64,000 nt of DNA. Source: Halopenitus malekzadehii (GTDB lineage Archaea > Halobacteriota > Halobacteria > Halobacteriales > Haloferacaceae). Numbering within the stretch: position 1 is the first letter of the stretch; every line of letters begins with the position of its first letter. Position numbers and translations under genes: made by a program. The stretch lies in the NCBI RefSeq assembly GCF_900108505.1, contig NZ_FNWU01000007.1, forward strand, positions 34,087 through 98,086, given 5' to 3'. Positions 27,217 to 35,562 of this stretch are shown piece after piece. A model generated the notes under the pieces. That model had not been told where the DNA came from. It searched no databases and saw only the letters and a list, made by a program, of their open reading frames with translations.

Positions 27217-27687
27217 TTACTCTAATTCCCCCTCATCATACAGGGACTTCATATCCTCCCACCATTCATCCAGAATTATTTCTGGACGCATATTCCCGTC
27301 TAAATACTCAGTAGCCCATTCGGCTGCATCTACTCTATTGAGGTCGTACACCTTCTTTTCCGTCAGCTTTCCACCATCAGTAGAAATGTCTGATTCTAAA
27401 AGCTCATAGAAGGTTTTATTCTTAATTTTTTTCCCGAGAGAGCCATTCTCGGACATCTTCTGGAGATCGTTGCTATGGAATAGCTCGTCTTTGTAGTAGT
27501 AATCTGAACCCTCGGCGAAGGTACCATCAATATGTCCTATCTTCCAGTCAACTCGACGATTTCCTTCCATCACAGTCTGAACAGCGTAGACAGTTCCTTT
27601 ACCCTTATGAGAAACATTGGTATTGATCTCAGTTTGGATCTCCTCGGTCTTTGATTCGTCTTGATCGTCGGTCGGCAGTTCTGTCAT
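27217..27687 (-). CDS. Unknown acidic protein next to the modification cluster
   Basis: A 156-residue acidic protein. The first ~30 residues are low-complexity and acidic. The central part (KGTVYAVQTVMEGNRRVDWKIG) suggests a beta sheet, and the rest is helical (NDLQKMSENGSLGKKI, AAEWATEYLDGNMRPEIILDEWWEDM). A TATA-like AGTATTATTAC about 27 bp upstream suggests independent leaderless expression. GC content is lower than in the flanking islands. No family was recognised. Confidence 0.55.
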   Translation of the reverse strand: MTELPTDDQDESKTEEIQTEINTNVSHKGKGTVYAVQTVMEGNRRVDWKIGHIDGTFAEGSDYYYKDELFHSNDLQKMSENGSLGKKIKNKTFYELLESDISTDGGKLTEKKVYDLNRVDAAEWATEYLDGNMRPEIILDEWWEDMKSLYDEGELE

Positions 27688-27991
27688 ACTAACTTGGATT
27701 GGCAGATAGGTAATAATACTTGTTGCACTATATGGACGCTTGTTCCAGCTTTTAATTCATCAAACCGCGGATAAACAAAATTTTGAATCAACAGCTCAAT
27801 TGAAATCCTCAATAGTTGATAGTCTTCTACACCCTCGATTGCTGAGAAGGAACAGATGCTATATTATTTTAGCATCCTTGCGAAGTGTGGATCTGATTCA
27901 AGTAACCTTGAACTGCCGGAGAGCAATTGGCGATTGGATCAACCGATATGATATATTAGAGCCTCGAAGATATCAATAATGGGCCCAGCGA
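27688..27991. other. 304-base stretch between the unknown gene and the dpdA-like gene
   Basis: Contains the promoter of the minus-strand gene ending at 27217, and downstream flank of the dpdA-like gene. A 79-codon plus-strand frame (27740-27979) has no motif and was not called. Confidence 0.35.
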
Positions 27992-30013
27992 TTACTGGGG
28001 TGGTGTCGATGGGAGCACGTCATTTAGGTGCTCAGATAGCTCTTCAAGATTAGTTGCTCTGAAGTGTTCAGTGAGCGCGCGCATTTTCGGATCTTTTGGA
28101 AGGACAACGCCATTTCCGTACTCGGAGAACGCTTGCTCTATTATGGTGCGGTAGGTTTTGCTGGTCGCATAGCCAACAATGGCATCGAACTGTGAGCCGT
28201 ATTCCTCGAGGTAGGAGACCAAACGGTCCGCGACGAGTTGTTTGCGCTGTTTCTCAGCGTTTGTCAGCACGTACTCGTATGATTTAATCTGCGAGAGACT
28301 CTCGTACTGCTCGGGTACGGGGCCGTACATACCGGAGACAGTTACTTTGTGAATCTTACTGCTCCACTCAGCGGTTGCGTCTGCCACGACACGGTGTGTT
28401 CGGGAATTAGAATACGGCTTAGTTTGGCTACACGGGAGAACGAGTAGTACGCGCTCATCACCGACCTGGTAGTCCTTCCGTTGAAGAATGTTGAAGTCTT
28501 CCGGTGTGTGTTCAAGCGAGATCTCTTGGTCATCGACTGGAATATCCAAATCAAGCCGTTCCTGCTCTGCATCACTTTGATCGGCGGTTAGTCGATTGTA
28601 GCCGCGCTCACGGAGCTGCTGTGCCAATTCACGGTCTCGGACTGTTGCCCGTTTTAATGCCCGCTTGATGTTCCCCACATCGTTGCGAGCCATCTTGGCA
28701 ACGTATTCAAGCAACTTGCCGTCACCGTCGTTGATCAGCTCCCGCACATAATTCATTTCATCTTGGTAAACACAGAAGTTATGATAACTCATTAGTGCAT
28801 AAAAATCGCTCTTCATATACTTTCCATCTGGATCATACGACTCGCTGTCGTACATCGTGACCTGTAGTTGCTCGAAACCTATCCGCCGTAGATGCTCACA
28901 TGCGGGACATTGACAGCCCCAGTCGTCGGGAATCTGATCCGCAGTGAATTTCGACCAGTCCGCTACCCATCGTGCGTCGGCTGTCCGGTCGACATCGACA
29001 CCAAAATCACCCAAGTCGTGTGTCGAAGCGTTCGGATTCCGGACGAATTTCTCATCTGAAACTCCAATCTCTCGATTGATGAATTTCTTGAACTGTGCTG
29101 CTTGCATATAGCTTGACGAGTCAAATGAATCCGCGCCAAGAAGCGTCAGGAGCGCCGTGAACTTCCCACTAATCCCGAATAAATGAAGCCCGAGATCATT
29201 TTTTCTATCCGCAGGAATCGCATCCTTCGCACCTTGCACGATGTCAACCAGCATTTCGACGTTCGTTCGGAGTGGGACGAGTGACCCGATTGCAAATCCC
29301 TCAAATGACTTGTCAATGTGCGTCGCACGGTCAAGGAATGTCCCAACGTACCAATTGATCGTTTCGTAGTCGTGACCATGAATAGCGACATATACCGCGG
29401 GCGGATCTGACTGATCCTCCAAGAGTTCAAGACAGCGTATGGCGCTGTCAATACTGTCTTCCATTCGTTGAGTCGTCTCCTCATCGTTCAGATTCGGTGG
29501 GATCGGGTAGTCTAGGGTAGCGATAATGTCAGCGCCATAATCGAGCTGTAAGTCTAGAATACTCTCTGGATTCGTGTAGATGGCCCACTCATTGTCATCG
29601 CCTCCCTCCGTTGGCGGGTCACCGAACGTGTCGGAGTTTAGAAGCTTGAATCCGCCTGAGTCTACAAACAACGGCTTGGTGAAATTCTCCGGCTGTGAGT
29701 GATACGGCTTGACCGGTTTATGATCAGTGAAGTGATTATGGATCGGTTTCGAGCGCCAGTTCTCAAGCGATTCGGGAGTGATATTGAAATCCAAAAAACT
29801 CATCGCTTGGAACATCGCACCTTGAAACTCGGGTTCTCCGAAGAGATGATTCCTCAATCGACTCCAAATTCCGCCGGACTTTTCGTTGGGTCCACCGATG
29901 AAATTGACTACGGGAAAGAACGCTGGTGTCTGAACATCGCCGTGTGGTGTGTGGATAGTACCGCGGCGTGCGTTGCCAGCATCGTCAGTCGTGTCGGTCT
30001 CAAACGATGCCAT
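27992..30013 (-). CDS. dpdA: DpdA-like DNA 7-deazaguanine transglycosylase fused to an ArcS-type domain
   Basis: A 673-residue protein. The first ~420 residues are a tRNA-guanine transglycosylase (TGT)-like barrel beginning RRGTIHTPHGDVQTPAFFPV. Active-site features are DSGGFKLL (near 117), GFAIGSLVPL (near 235), and FDSSSY (near 298) carrying the likely nucleophile Asp. The zinc set CQCPAC (near 365-371) is followed by YHNF. The C-terminal ~150 residues start VLLVLPCSQTKPYSNSRTH (near 525-541), which fits the archaeosine synthase motif PC-X3-KPY-X2-S-X2-H exactly. DpdA inserts preQ0 into DNA in bacterial Dpd islands; ArcS acts on preQ0 in tRNA to make archaeosine. The neighbours favour DNA over tRNA as substrate. 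Substrate and product are inferred. Confidence 0.8.
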   Translation of the reverse strand: MASFETDTTDDAGNARRGTIHTPHGDVQTPAFFPVVNFIGGPNEKSGGIWSRLRNHLFGEPEFQGAMFQAMSFLDFNITPESLENWRSKPIHNHFTDHKPVKPYHSQPENFTKPLFVDSGGFKLLNSDTFGDPPTEGGDDNEWAIYTNPESILDLQLDYGADIIATLDYPIPPNLNDEETTQRMEDSIDSAIRCLELLEDQSDPPAVYVAIHGHDYETINWYVGTFLDRATHIDKSFEGFAIGSLVPLRTNVEMLVDIVQGAKDAIPADRKNDLGLHLFGISGKFTALLTLLGADSFDSSSYMQAAQFKKFINREIGVSDEKFVRNPNASTHDLGDFGVDVDRTADARWVADWSKFTADQIPDDWGCQCPACEHLRRIGFEQLQVTMYDSESYDPDGKYMKSDFYALMSYHNFCVYQDEMNYVRELINDGDGKLLEYVAKMARNDVGNIKRALKRATVRDRELAQQLRERGYNRLTADQSDAEQERLDLDIPVDDQEISLEHTPEDFNILQRKDYQVGDERVLLVLPCSQTKPYSNSRTHRVVADATAEWSSKIHKVTVSGMYGPVPEQYESLSQIKSYEYVLTNAEKQRKQLVADRLVSYLEEYGSQFDAIVGYATSKTYRTIIEQAFSEYGNGVVLPKDPKMRALTEHFRATNLEELSEHLNDVLPSTPPQ

Positions 30014-30086
30014 TCTCTACACTCCATTGACGATGGGATGTGATAAGTTCGGTCGTTCCGCGATGAGACGGTCTCAATTGGATCTG

Positions 30087-31637
30087 CTACAGTCTGTCCT
30101 GAACCGTGACAATATGGATATTATGCCGACGACCATTATTATATATCAGTCGGTTCTTCTCGAGGTCAATCGTAACCTCTCCACTATGATATCCTGAACG
30201 CTCAAGCTCGCTCAGCTCATCGCGGTCGCCGTACGACCAACAAATGATTTTATCGACGCTCTCAAGCGGTTTATCTGCCTTAAAATGATCTGTGAGCCGA
30301 CGATGGATCGAACTCGCATAGAGGTTGGTATCTTGACGCACCAACGCATTGACCTCTGCATTTGGGTCGTAATCTTCAATTGTAATCTCCGGCTCAGCTC
30401 CAAAGCGGTTCGAGCGCTCTAATCCAAGGACGACTTCGGCGTCGTTCGATGGCGTGAACCGATCACGCTCGTGAATCCGTTGCTCGCGCTTTTCGATGGA
30501 AGATTGTTGGGATTCTGCGCGACGGGTGAGTTTCGCCTTACGACGGTGGGACAAGTAGTCTTTGAACCACGGATCTGATGCGATCTTCGAAAGGTAGTGA
30601 CTGAGTTCCTCTACGATTGTCTGATACACCGGGCTAGACTTGTTCCGTATCTTTTCGCGGTTTGCCGACAACTCAAGGTCTTGGCAGTTTGCAATGAAGA
30701 AGAAATGGAGGAACTCGTTGTCGTGTGAGATGGTGTCATTGACTCGTTCAACTTTGATATGATCTTTTGCCAGCCAGACGCCGAACTGTGCCGAGTGCTT
30801 CCCGTAAGTAGGAAGCTCGTTACGAGCGTCTTTACCTCCTACCATTCCAACCACTTCTACAGTTGTTTCAGTTCCATTTTCGGTCTCGGCGGTGAGTTCC
30901 CGTGGCGGGTAGTGTTTACACATCCGCGATTCCGAGAATTGGCCTTCTCCGGGCTCCCGCTGCTCGGACGGGAACTCAAGCTTGTTGTTCATTACCAGTC
31001 GGTCTCGTGTGTCATCAATCTCGTCTCCGAGGATGACCGTTATCTCCATTTCTCGGAAATCATCTGTGAAGAAGTGACCTGTTGATCCGGCGAGCGTCTT
31101 CCATTTCAGGTAGTGCTCGATCTTGTTGTAGGTAAGCGATGCTGGCGAGAAACCGTAGCCGGATTTAAATCCGGTAATACGAATATGTGTCCCGGAGTTC
31201 CCTTCTTTGACTGTCTCCTCATTCAGCACATACTCGGGCATAGTCCGGTTATTGAGCTTTTCCCACGGCTGATCCATCTGTGCGCGTAAGTTGGTCCCGT
31301 TCTTCGTGGTATTGACGAGTACCTCTTCGCTTTTGTAGAAAATTTTTGTTCCGTGACCTTTGTACCCGATCGAGCCGTTTTGGTGGCCTCGTTTCGTGGA
31401 ATTTCCGAGATCAAAGAACGACTCAAGATCAGCGTGATCCATTCCCTCTCCGTCGTCTTCGATAACGATTTCTGATCCAATCGATCGGTCTCGAATGGTA
31501 ATTTCCACTTCCGTCGCACCGGCATCATAACTGTTCGACAGCGACTCGCGGATTACTTCAAGTGGGTCCTCAAAGTCGCTAGCGATCTCTAAAAATTCGT
31601 TTACTTCGTTTACTTGTGGTGTTTTCGTCGTTGACAT
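30087..31637 (-). CDS. GHKL (Hsp90/MutL/Morc-like) ATPase
   Basis: A 516-residue protein with a GHKL ATP-binding fold. The N-box is IRESLSNSYDAGAT (near 28-41), motif G1 is EDDGEGMD (near 58-65), and G2 is GSIGYKGHGTKIFY (near 87-100). A second domain and a charged coiled-coil-like region (RRKAKLTRRAESQQSSIEKREQRIHERD) follow. It begins directly after the stop of the upstream TGT-like gene (TGA then ATG). Such ATPases often act as ATP-gated clamps on DNA. Bacterial Dpd modification uses a ParB/ATPase partner, DpdB, which is not seen here, so this protein may take that role. That is inference. Confidence 0.75.
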   Translation of the reverse strand: MSTTKTPQVNEVNEFLEIASDFEDPLEVIRESLSNSYDAGATEVEITIRDRSIGSEIVIEDDGEGMDHADLESFFDLGNSTKRGHQNGSIGYKGHGTKIFYKSEEVLVNTTKNGTNLRAQMDQPWEKLNNRTMPEYVLNEETVKEGNSGTHIRITGFKSGYGFSPASLTYNKIEHYLKWKTLAGSTGHFFTDDFREMEITVILGDEIDDTRDRLVMNNKLEFPSEQREPGEGQFSESRMCKHYPPRELTAETENGTETTVEVVGMVGGKDARNELPTYGKHSAQFGVWLAKDHIKVERVNDTISHDNEFLHFFFIANCQDLELSANREKIRNKSSPVYQTIVEELSHYLSKIASDPWFKDYLSHRRKAKLTRRAESQQSSIEKREQRIHERDRFTPSNDAEVVLGLERSNRFGAEPEITIEDYDPNAEVNALVRQDTNLYASSIHRRLTDHFKADKPLESVDKIICWSYGDRDELSELERSGYHSGEVTIDLEKNRLIYNNGRRHNIHIVTVQDRL

Positions 31638-32879
31638 TCAGAAGTACCCCCCGAGTGATTCGTTTACAACGCGATGCGCGTGCTGTTGCATCGACTTTTC
31701 TCGGCCCAGAGACTGCTCGATATACGAAATCAGCGCTTCGTCTCCCGGAGTTTGAATTGCGGATTGGATACGTTTTATTTCCTCTTTTTGGATGATCAGG
31801 TTATGCATTGCAACGGTACCGAGTTTGTCCTTCTGGTACTCCACGTTCCCTTCCATCCGATTAACTAACACGTCATCACTACAGACCTGACAGTCACATT
31901 CTGTAAAATCGACTTCGTCTATGGGCTCTGAATTGTACAATGATGTATCGTATTTCCCGTTAATCGCGGAGTGAATATATGATGATGAATCAAACGTGTC
32001 TGCACCGACTGCTGCCAAGAGAGGAATCGCACTAGATGAGATCCCAAGCACGTGGAGTGGGAGTTCCTCAAACCCCCAGTCACTCAAAACTTCACGGCAA
32101 TCACTCACTGCAGTGATCAGCTTCCCCTTATTATCTTTGAGTGGAACGAGACTCCCGAGGGCGACCCCATCAAATTCACGATGGACACGGTCCTGACCGA
32201 TGACTTTCTCAATTTCTGTGAGAAATGTATCGAGCATTGAATAGTTGTACCCATGGAGTGTCAGATATCGCGTGTCGTCTCGAGTTGTGAGGTTAAGGAA
32301 CTCGTCGACGTTTTCGGCTGTAAGTCGTGCTTTCTCGACACGAGTCAAGTAGTCATCGTCCGGCTCAATTGGTCGATCAAGATTTACAAGAACGTCTCCA
32401 CCAAGTTTCCGTTGTATTTCAACGATTGCTTCTTGATCGACTTCGACCTCAAAGTCGCTGCCATCTAAAGTTCCGTCTCCGAGAAATTTGAACCCACCTG
32501 AGTCAAGGAAAAGGGTGCCATTAAAATCGAACACATCGCGGTCTCTGATTGGTTCGGAGATGTAGTCTTCGTACCGTTCTCTTGAGATACCGTAGTCCGT
32601 GAGTGACGAAACAGAGGTCATCACACCATCGAAATATCGACTGTAATCACCACCGTTTACGACATCGTCGCCGTTTATGAACTCCTTTATTGTACGGTGG
32701 ATCCCACCGCCGTAAAGGCTGGAATCGGTGCCACCGGCGTAGAAGTTCACCACCGGTAGCAGGTTGGGTGTTTCCAACTCGGTATCGTCAATCCTGAGCA
32801 CACCGCTTCGAGCGTCTCCAGCCTCGCTAATAATCTCGAACAGTCCGTCATCAAGACGTTGTGAGCCGGAAGGGGCCAT
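31638..32879 (-). CDS. Second DpdA/TGT-like transglycosylase paralog
   Basis: A 413-residue TGT-family protein without the ArcS-like extension. It keeps FLDSGGFKFL (near 125), GVALGSLVPL (near 240), FDSSSYIH (near 297), and the zinc set CDCQVC (near 327-332) followed by MHNL. The catalytic Asp residues and all four zinc ligands appear intact. Similarity to the 27992 protein is clear (DSGGFK, GSLVPL, FDSSSY) but the two diverge in the N-terminus. It overlaps the preceding DUF6884-like gene by 1 bp and abuts the GHKL gene, so expression is coupled. The pair may form a heterodimer, as paired TGT subunits do elsewhere, or modify different sequences. Confidence 0.78.
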   Translation of the reverse strand: MAPSGSQRLDDGLFEIISEAGDARSGVLRIDDTELETPNLLPVVNFYAGGTDSSLYGGGIHRTIKEFINGDDVVNGGDYSRYFDGVMTSVSSLTDYGISRERYEDYISEPIRDRDVFDFNGTLFLDSGGFKFLGDGTLDGSDFEVEVDQEAIVEIQRKLGGDVLVNLDRPIEPDDDYLTRVEKARLTAENVDEFLNLTTRDDTRYLTLHGYNYSMLDTFLTEIEKVIGQDRVHREFDGVALGSLVPLKDNKGKLITAVSDCREVLSDWGFEELPLHVLGISSSAIPLLAAVGADTFDSSSYIHSAINGKYDTSLYNSEPIDEVDFTECDCQVCSDDVLVNRMEGNVEYQKDKLGTVAMHNLIIQKEEIKRIQSAIQTPGDEALISYIEQSLGREKSMQQHAHRVVNESLGGYF

Positions 32880-33418
32880 CAGGTAATCACCGCGGGAACA
32901 GTGTCCGACCGAACGAATCGCTTCAGCTGTTTTCCCTTCTCCCCGATACCGTCCCCTTGGACTGTCGATATGTCGACATCACACCGATCGGATAAATCAC
33001 CAACCGCTTGTAGGTACTCCTTTCCCAAGTTTAGGACAATCTCGTCGTATCTCTTTTCTTCGATACGTTTACGAATAGCATCGGTCACCTGATCTCGGAG
33101 TTCCTCAGCGCGAGAAGTGGTCATCCGTCGGTCGTACGTAGTTATCGCGTCCTCAGTGTCGATGATTCCGTATTCTGCAGAGAGTATACAGATGTCGATA
33201 TCGGGATCGAAGGCCTCCTCTCGTTTCGCCTTTTTGATAATTCTGAAAAAGTATCCGTCGTAGACGTCTAGTGCCTGTGTCGGCTCCGTCACCTGATTCT
33301 TTGTGGCCGAGCAGGACTGTACCAGCAGTGAAGGCATTGAGAGTTTATCCAACGCGGGGGACCTAAAATCTTCCCACGTACCGGCCCGGCGACTAATCAA
33401 AGAAGTACGCCTGTTCAT
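32879..33418 (-). CDS. DUF6884-like protein, partner of the TGT paralog
   Basis: A 179-residue soluble protein. The core begins MPSLLVQSCSATKNQ (Met at 33337 is an alternative start) and continues VYDGYFFRIIKKA and DIDICILSAEYGIIDTEDAITTYDRRM, the usual pattern of DUF6884/YaaA-like domains. SCSATK resembles the PCSQTK of the ArcS-type domain in the 27992 protein but lacks KPY-X2-S-X2-H. It could be a detached processing or binding domain for 7-deazaguanine. Stop and next start overlap by 1 bp (TGATG), giving strong coupling to the TGT paralog. Confidence 0.65.
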   Translation of the reverse strand: MNRRTSLISRRAGTWEDFRSPALDKLSMPSLLVQSCSATKNQVTEPTQALDVYDGYFFRIIKKAKREEAFDPDIDICILSAEYGIIDTEDAITTYDRRMTTSRAEELRDQVTDAIRKRIEEKRYDEIVLNLGKEYLQAVGDLSDRCDVDISTVQGDGIGEKGKQLKRFVRSDTVPAVIT

Positions 33419-33425
33419 AGAGTTC

Positions 33426-33641
33426 CTACGGGAGGGCGTTTCCTACCCTCCTACTAGTTACTTTACTGTCATCTCCTAACGACTGAAACTTCAGATGAAC
33501 GATCCGTATATCATAGTCGATATAAGCCGAGGCGTCCGTCGTTCCCGTTGGTCCGAACTTGTCGAGAACGTTGAGGAAAGTCTCTAACCGGTACTCTTCG
33601 GCAAACTGATCGCTTTCCTTGTCACGCTTTTTGTTTACCAT
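33426..33641 (-). CDS. Small haloarchaeal winged-helix regulator
   Basis: A 71-residue protein starting at MVNKKRDKES; eight more codons are open upstream. The pattern EYRLETFLNVLDKFGPTGTTDASAYIDYDIRIVHLKFQSLGDDSKVTSRRVGNALP matches small haloarchaeal winged-helix proteins that end in VxxRxVGNAL. It lies 7 bp before the DUF6884-like gene and is probably the first gene and local regulator of the modification operon. No effector-binding domain is visible. Confidence 0.6.
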   Translation of the reverse strand: MVNKKRDKESDQFAEEYRLETFLNVLDKFGPTGTTDASAYIDYDIRIVHLKFQSLGDDSKVTSRRVGNALP

Positions 33642-33811
33642 ATCGTGTCCACCCGCGCGTTTCACATAGCGTATTGGACTCGAATACCGGATCTAGAGGC
33701 TCACACCAATAAGTGCTCTCTTGATGAGTATCCCAGTTAGTACCAACGAGTTCTCGGAGGCTCCGGCACCCGAACCGAGCCTTCAGATACGAGGACGAAT
33801 CCGTAGTCGAC

Positions 33812-34444
33812 TCAACGACGTTCTTCATCCTGTCGCGAACGATCTTCCTCGGTGAAGTTCGACATCGTTCCAGTTGAGCGAGCATCACTGATACGCTGGG
33901 ATGTCGAGTCGTATGCGGCTCTGGCACCATCTCCCGAATGGGCCATATCAAGAGATTTGTTTGCATCAATACCCATTCCTTCAGCAGTTAGTGCAGCATC
34001 CTGGTTCGCGCCGATAAAAAGAAACTCCCAACTGTCCACCTGCTTCCTCGTTTCTATCTGCTCTCGAATGGCACTCTGAGGTATTTCTGAGGCATTCTCT
34101 TTTCCATCAGTCAGAATCACGATAGTGATTATTTCGGGTCGGTTCTCTGGGTCGATATCGTCGATGAAGCTTGCAGTATTTTCGATTGCAGTGTAGATCG
34201 CGTCGTAGAGTGCGGTCTGACCGCCTGGCGTATACGTATTTTTCGACAACTCAGGGGCACTTTCTATTGTCGTCCCGCGATACGTTATATCAACTGTCGA
34301 GTCGAAATCGACGAGCGAGACAGTTGCACTCCCCTTTTCATTGCGCTGATCCACGAGGAATGTATTGAACCCACCGATGGTATCTTCTCCAATGGCTGAC
34401 ATTGATCCCGACGAATCGAGGACAAAGGTGATATGTGCATCCAT
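33812..34444 (-). CDS. von Willebrand factor A (vWA) domain protein
   Basis: A 210-residue protein that is almost only a vWA domain. The metal-ion-dependent adhesion site is FVLDSSGSMS (near 8-16), with the later Thr in PGGQTALYDA and Asp in VILTDGKENAS. The C-terminal tail is charged and disordered (NFTEEDRSRQDEERR). vWA proteins often pair with AAA+ ATPases or defence complexes and bind partners through Mg2+. It precedes the HTH gene of the modification operon by 170 bp in the same direction, and its promoter region faces the 34722 gene. Confidence 0.8.
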   Translation of the reverse strand: MDAHITFVLDSSGSMSAIGEDTIGGFNTFLVDQRNEKGSATVSLVDFDSTVDITYRGTTIESAPELSKNTYTPGGQTALYDAIYTAIENTASFIDDIDPENRPEIITIVILTDGKENASEIPQSAIREQIETRKQVDSWEFLFIGANQDAALTAEGMGIDANKSLDMAHSGDGARAAYDSTSQRISDARSTGTMSNFTEEDRSRQDEERR

Positions 34445-34721
34445 AGTGCACTCGGCGGAGGGTAATTATATCCCATAAAAAGATATTCGCAAGTATCTCC
34501 TGGATGATATTAGTGATAAATTTCTTTGAGCGGATGTTGACTATCCGTCTCGTGGGACGTAATCACCTGCAAATACACCAGTTTGTGCTCTACTTTCTAG
34601 ATCAGATAAGCAAGTGATTGCTTGGCCGTCAGTTTTTAAATCGTGCCTACCAGTTAATATATTGAAACTGGATGCCGGTAACCAATCAGTCTAGTGTGAT
34701 CGATAACAACTTGAACTCAGA

Positions 34722-35513
34722 ATGACCCGAGAAAGGGGGGACACATCTCCGAATATGAAGCCCGGGCCTAGAGAGATGCGTTCAAAAGCTCGAGGGAAGA
34801 TCTCGAAAGCAGCGTTCACGAACCGAGAGGCCGGACCTTTCTCGAAAGAGTATCTCTCAGGGAGGTCTATCTATGCGCGTCTCCAAAAGGGCGAGGTCAT
34901 CCAATATCTTCTTGTCAACAAGTCTGATGGTGTTATGGTCCATTCAGCAGACGGCGCGGAAAGTGAGTCGATAACCGCTGGTTCCAACTATCGGTCGGTT
35001 ATGGCTATTACTGATCGTCGAATCCAGTTTGCGCTTGGGGGACACGAGGACACTATATTAGAAATCAAGGACAAAGAAGTGACTGGGGCAGATTTTCAAA
35101 CCAACCCATGGGAAAGAAGTATTACTGTCACAACAGAGTCGAAACAGTACAAATTTCCCGTTAGCATAGAGGAATCATCAGATCACGAAGACGCTGTCAA
35201 GTACATTCAGGATTACCTTGTTCTTGAGACATCTATCACAGAAACCGGCGTCACATCAGATAGCTCTTCTACATTGGTTAGCGAAAGTAAGGTATCTGAG
35301 CCGCAGTCTCCCCCCGACAAGATCCCCCCTGGAGAACTGCAAGAAGTGAACGGCATAACCGATACGATTGAAAGATCACTTCGCGGATCTGGATTCGAGA
35401 CTCGGAGCGACCTGAAGAAAGCGTCACTAAACGACCTCGCCGAAGTCGCGGATATCAGCGAACAGGTTGCGATGCGAATCAAACTTGACGTCGGCGGAGA
35501 ATCGAGAGAGTGA
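34722..35513 (+). CDS. PH-like domain plus helix-hairpin-helix protein
   Basis: A 263-residue protein. Residues about 50-170 look like a bacterial/archaeal PH-like domain (YLSGRSIYARLQKGEVIQYLL, SVMAITDRRIQFALGGHED, SKQYKFPVS). A disordered linker follows, and residues about 210-260 form a helix-hairpin-helix tail (LQEVNGITDTIERSLRGSGFETRSDLKKASLNDLAEVADI). The HhH suggests DNA binding. It lies 49 bp before the large helicase gene on the same strand and may open the restriction operon, although a possible TATA box sits between them. Confidence 0.6.
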   Translation: MTRERGDTSPNMKPGPREMRSKARGKISKAAFTNREAGPFSKEYLSGRSIYARLQKGEVIQYLLVNKSDGVMVHSADGAESESITAGSNYRSVMAITDRRIQFALGGHEDTILEIKDKEVTGADFQTNPWERSITVTTESKQYKFPVSIEESSDHEDAVKYIQDYLVLETSITETGVTSDSSSTLVSESKVSEPQSPPDKIPPGELQEVNGITDTIERSLRGSGFETRSDLKKASLNDLAEVADISEQVAMRIKLDVGGESRE

Positions 35514-35562
35514 AGAAATATAATCATAGAAACATATCGTAGTAATTATCGAAACTATCCCA

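Noticed and set aside
27992..30013. Ordinary tRNA archaeosine TGT
   Set aside because: Canonical archaeal TGT or ArcS would not be expected twice in an accessory operon with a GHKL ATPase and beside a restriction-like operon. There is also no visible PUA domain. The alternative cannot be excluded by sequence alone.
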